NCBI GenBank assembly: GCA_026417275.1
Contig: JAOADO010000006.1
Location: forward strand, 1-43,870
Length of the DNA: 43,870 nucleotides
Direction: 5' to 3'
Source of the DNA: Verrucomicrobiia bacterium
GTDB lineage: Bacteria; Verrucomicrobiota; Verrucomicrobiae; Limisphaerales; JAKPVM01
Part shown: positions 43,789 to 43,870 of the stretch, piece after piece
How positions within the stretch are numbered: the stretch's first letter is position 1
Layout of the letters: the number at the start of each line of letters is the position of its first letter
The notes under the pieces: generated by a model
What the model was told of the DNA's origin: nothing
The model's database searches: none
What the model saw: the letters and a program-made list of their open reading frames with translations, nothing else
Made by a program: the position numbers and the translations under genes

Positions 43789-43870
43789 TTAAATTGTTGA
43801 TGTTTGTGGTTCTAGTTCGCTGTGTTCAATTTCAGGGGCTTCGGATTGGCTTCGCAAAGCTATGTTAAGT
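43789..43870 (-). CDS. ftsW: C-terminal fragment of the gene before murG, probably FtsW
   Basis: Only the last 26 codons are in the window, reading LNIALRSQSEAPEIEHSEL and a short tail to the TAA at 43789-43791. LNIALRS after a helix followed by an acidic tail suits the C-terminus of a SEDS protein, and FtsW is the usual neighbour before murG in dcw clusters. The assignment is by synteny rather than a diagnostic motif. Confidence 0.5.
   Translation of the reverse strand, partial: LNIALRSQSEAPEIEHSELEPQTSTI

Noticed and set aside
1..43870. tRNA, rRNA, CRISPR, insertion sequence or prophage
   Set aside because: No cloverleaf-like gap, no spaced identical repeats, and no transposase, integrase or phage gene was found on either strand by reading. 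A covariance search could still find a small RNA.

Overview
The window looks like chromosomal DNA from a diderm, heterotrophic bacterium. My best guess is the PVC superphylum, near Verrucomicrobiota, Kiritimatiellota or Lentisphaerota. The grounds are: a degenerate but recognisable FtsZ/FtsA pair at the end of a dcw cluster; a DUF2723 membrane protein with a TPR tail; Tat-exported Gfo/Idh/MocA oxidoreductases beside a secreted ThuA protein and a secreted HEAT-repeat protein; secreted glycosidase-like proteins; and a zinc-ribbon protein and a two-helix protein of types I associate with that group. This taxonomic call is inference. No marker gene was compared by computation.

Layout. 1-21.3 kb is read mostly on the + strand. 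It holds the end of a beta-propeller/discoidin-like secreted protein, a DUF2905 protein on -, a LolD-like ATPase coupled to a giant FtsX-type permease, a carbohydrate-type block (ThuA, Tat-Gfo/Idh/MocA, HEAT protein, second Tat-Gfo/Idh/MocA), an ECF sigma factor overlapping a putative anti-sigma gene, the DUF2723-TPR giant, then grpE-dnaJ-rsmE and a gene fusing a ribosome-hibernation (HPF/RaiA) domain to sigma-70-like regions. 21.3-43.9 kb is read on the - strand. It holds an amidase/nitrilase, a UbiD decarboxylase, a secreted six-hairpin glycosidase, rpsA with a structured leader, a VKOR-thioredoxin fusion, an M50/CBS protease, then zinc-ribbon protein-rnc-lspA-rluD, a two-helix protein, smpB, rpoZ, and the dcw operon (ftsW end)-murG-murC-murB-ddl-ftsQ-ftsA-ftsZ.

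How the genes fit together. The dcw genes are tightly packed (4-bp and 8-bp overlaps, gaps of 1-19 nt) and cover lipid II synthesis to septum placement. The lspA, LolD/FtsX and VKOR genes serve the envelope. The ThuA/Gfo-Idh-MocA block resembles periplasmic sugar-modifying cassettes of polysaccharide degraders. grpE, dnaJ, rsmE and the HPF-sigma fusion look like a stress and ribosome-maintenance group.

The observations most worth following up are the HPF-sigma fusion, a 10-nt phased TGTAA array upstream of the rnc operon, FtsZ with altered catalytic loop residues, a VKOR-linked thioredoxin domain lacking the first active-site cysteine, a stem-loop leader before rpsA, and a reversal of GC skew inside murC. 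No tRNA, rRNA, CRISPR array, insertion sequence or prophage was recognised.
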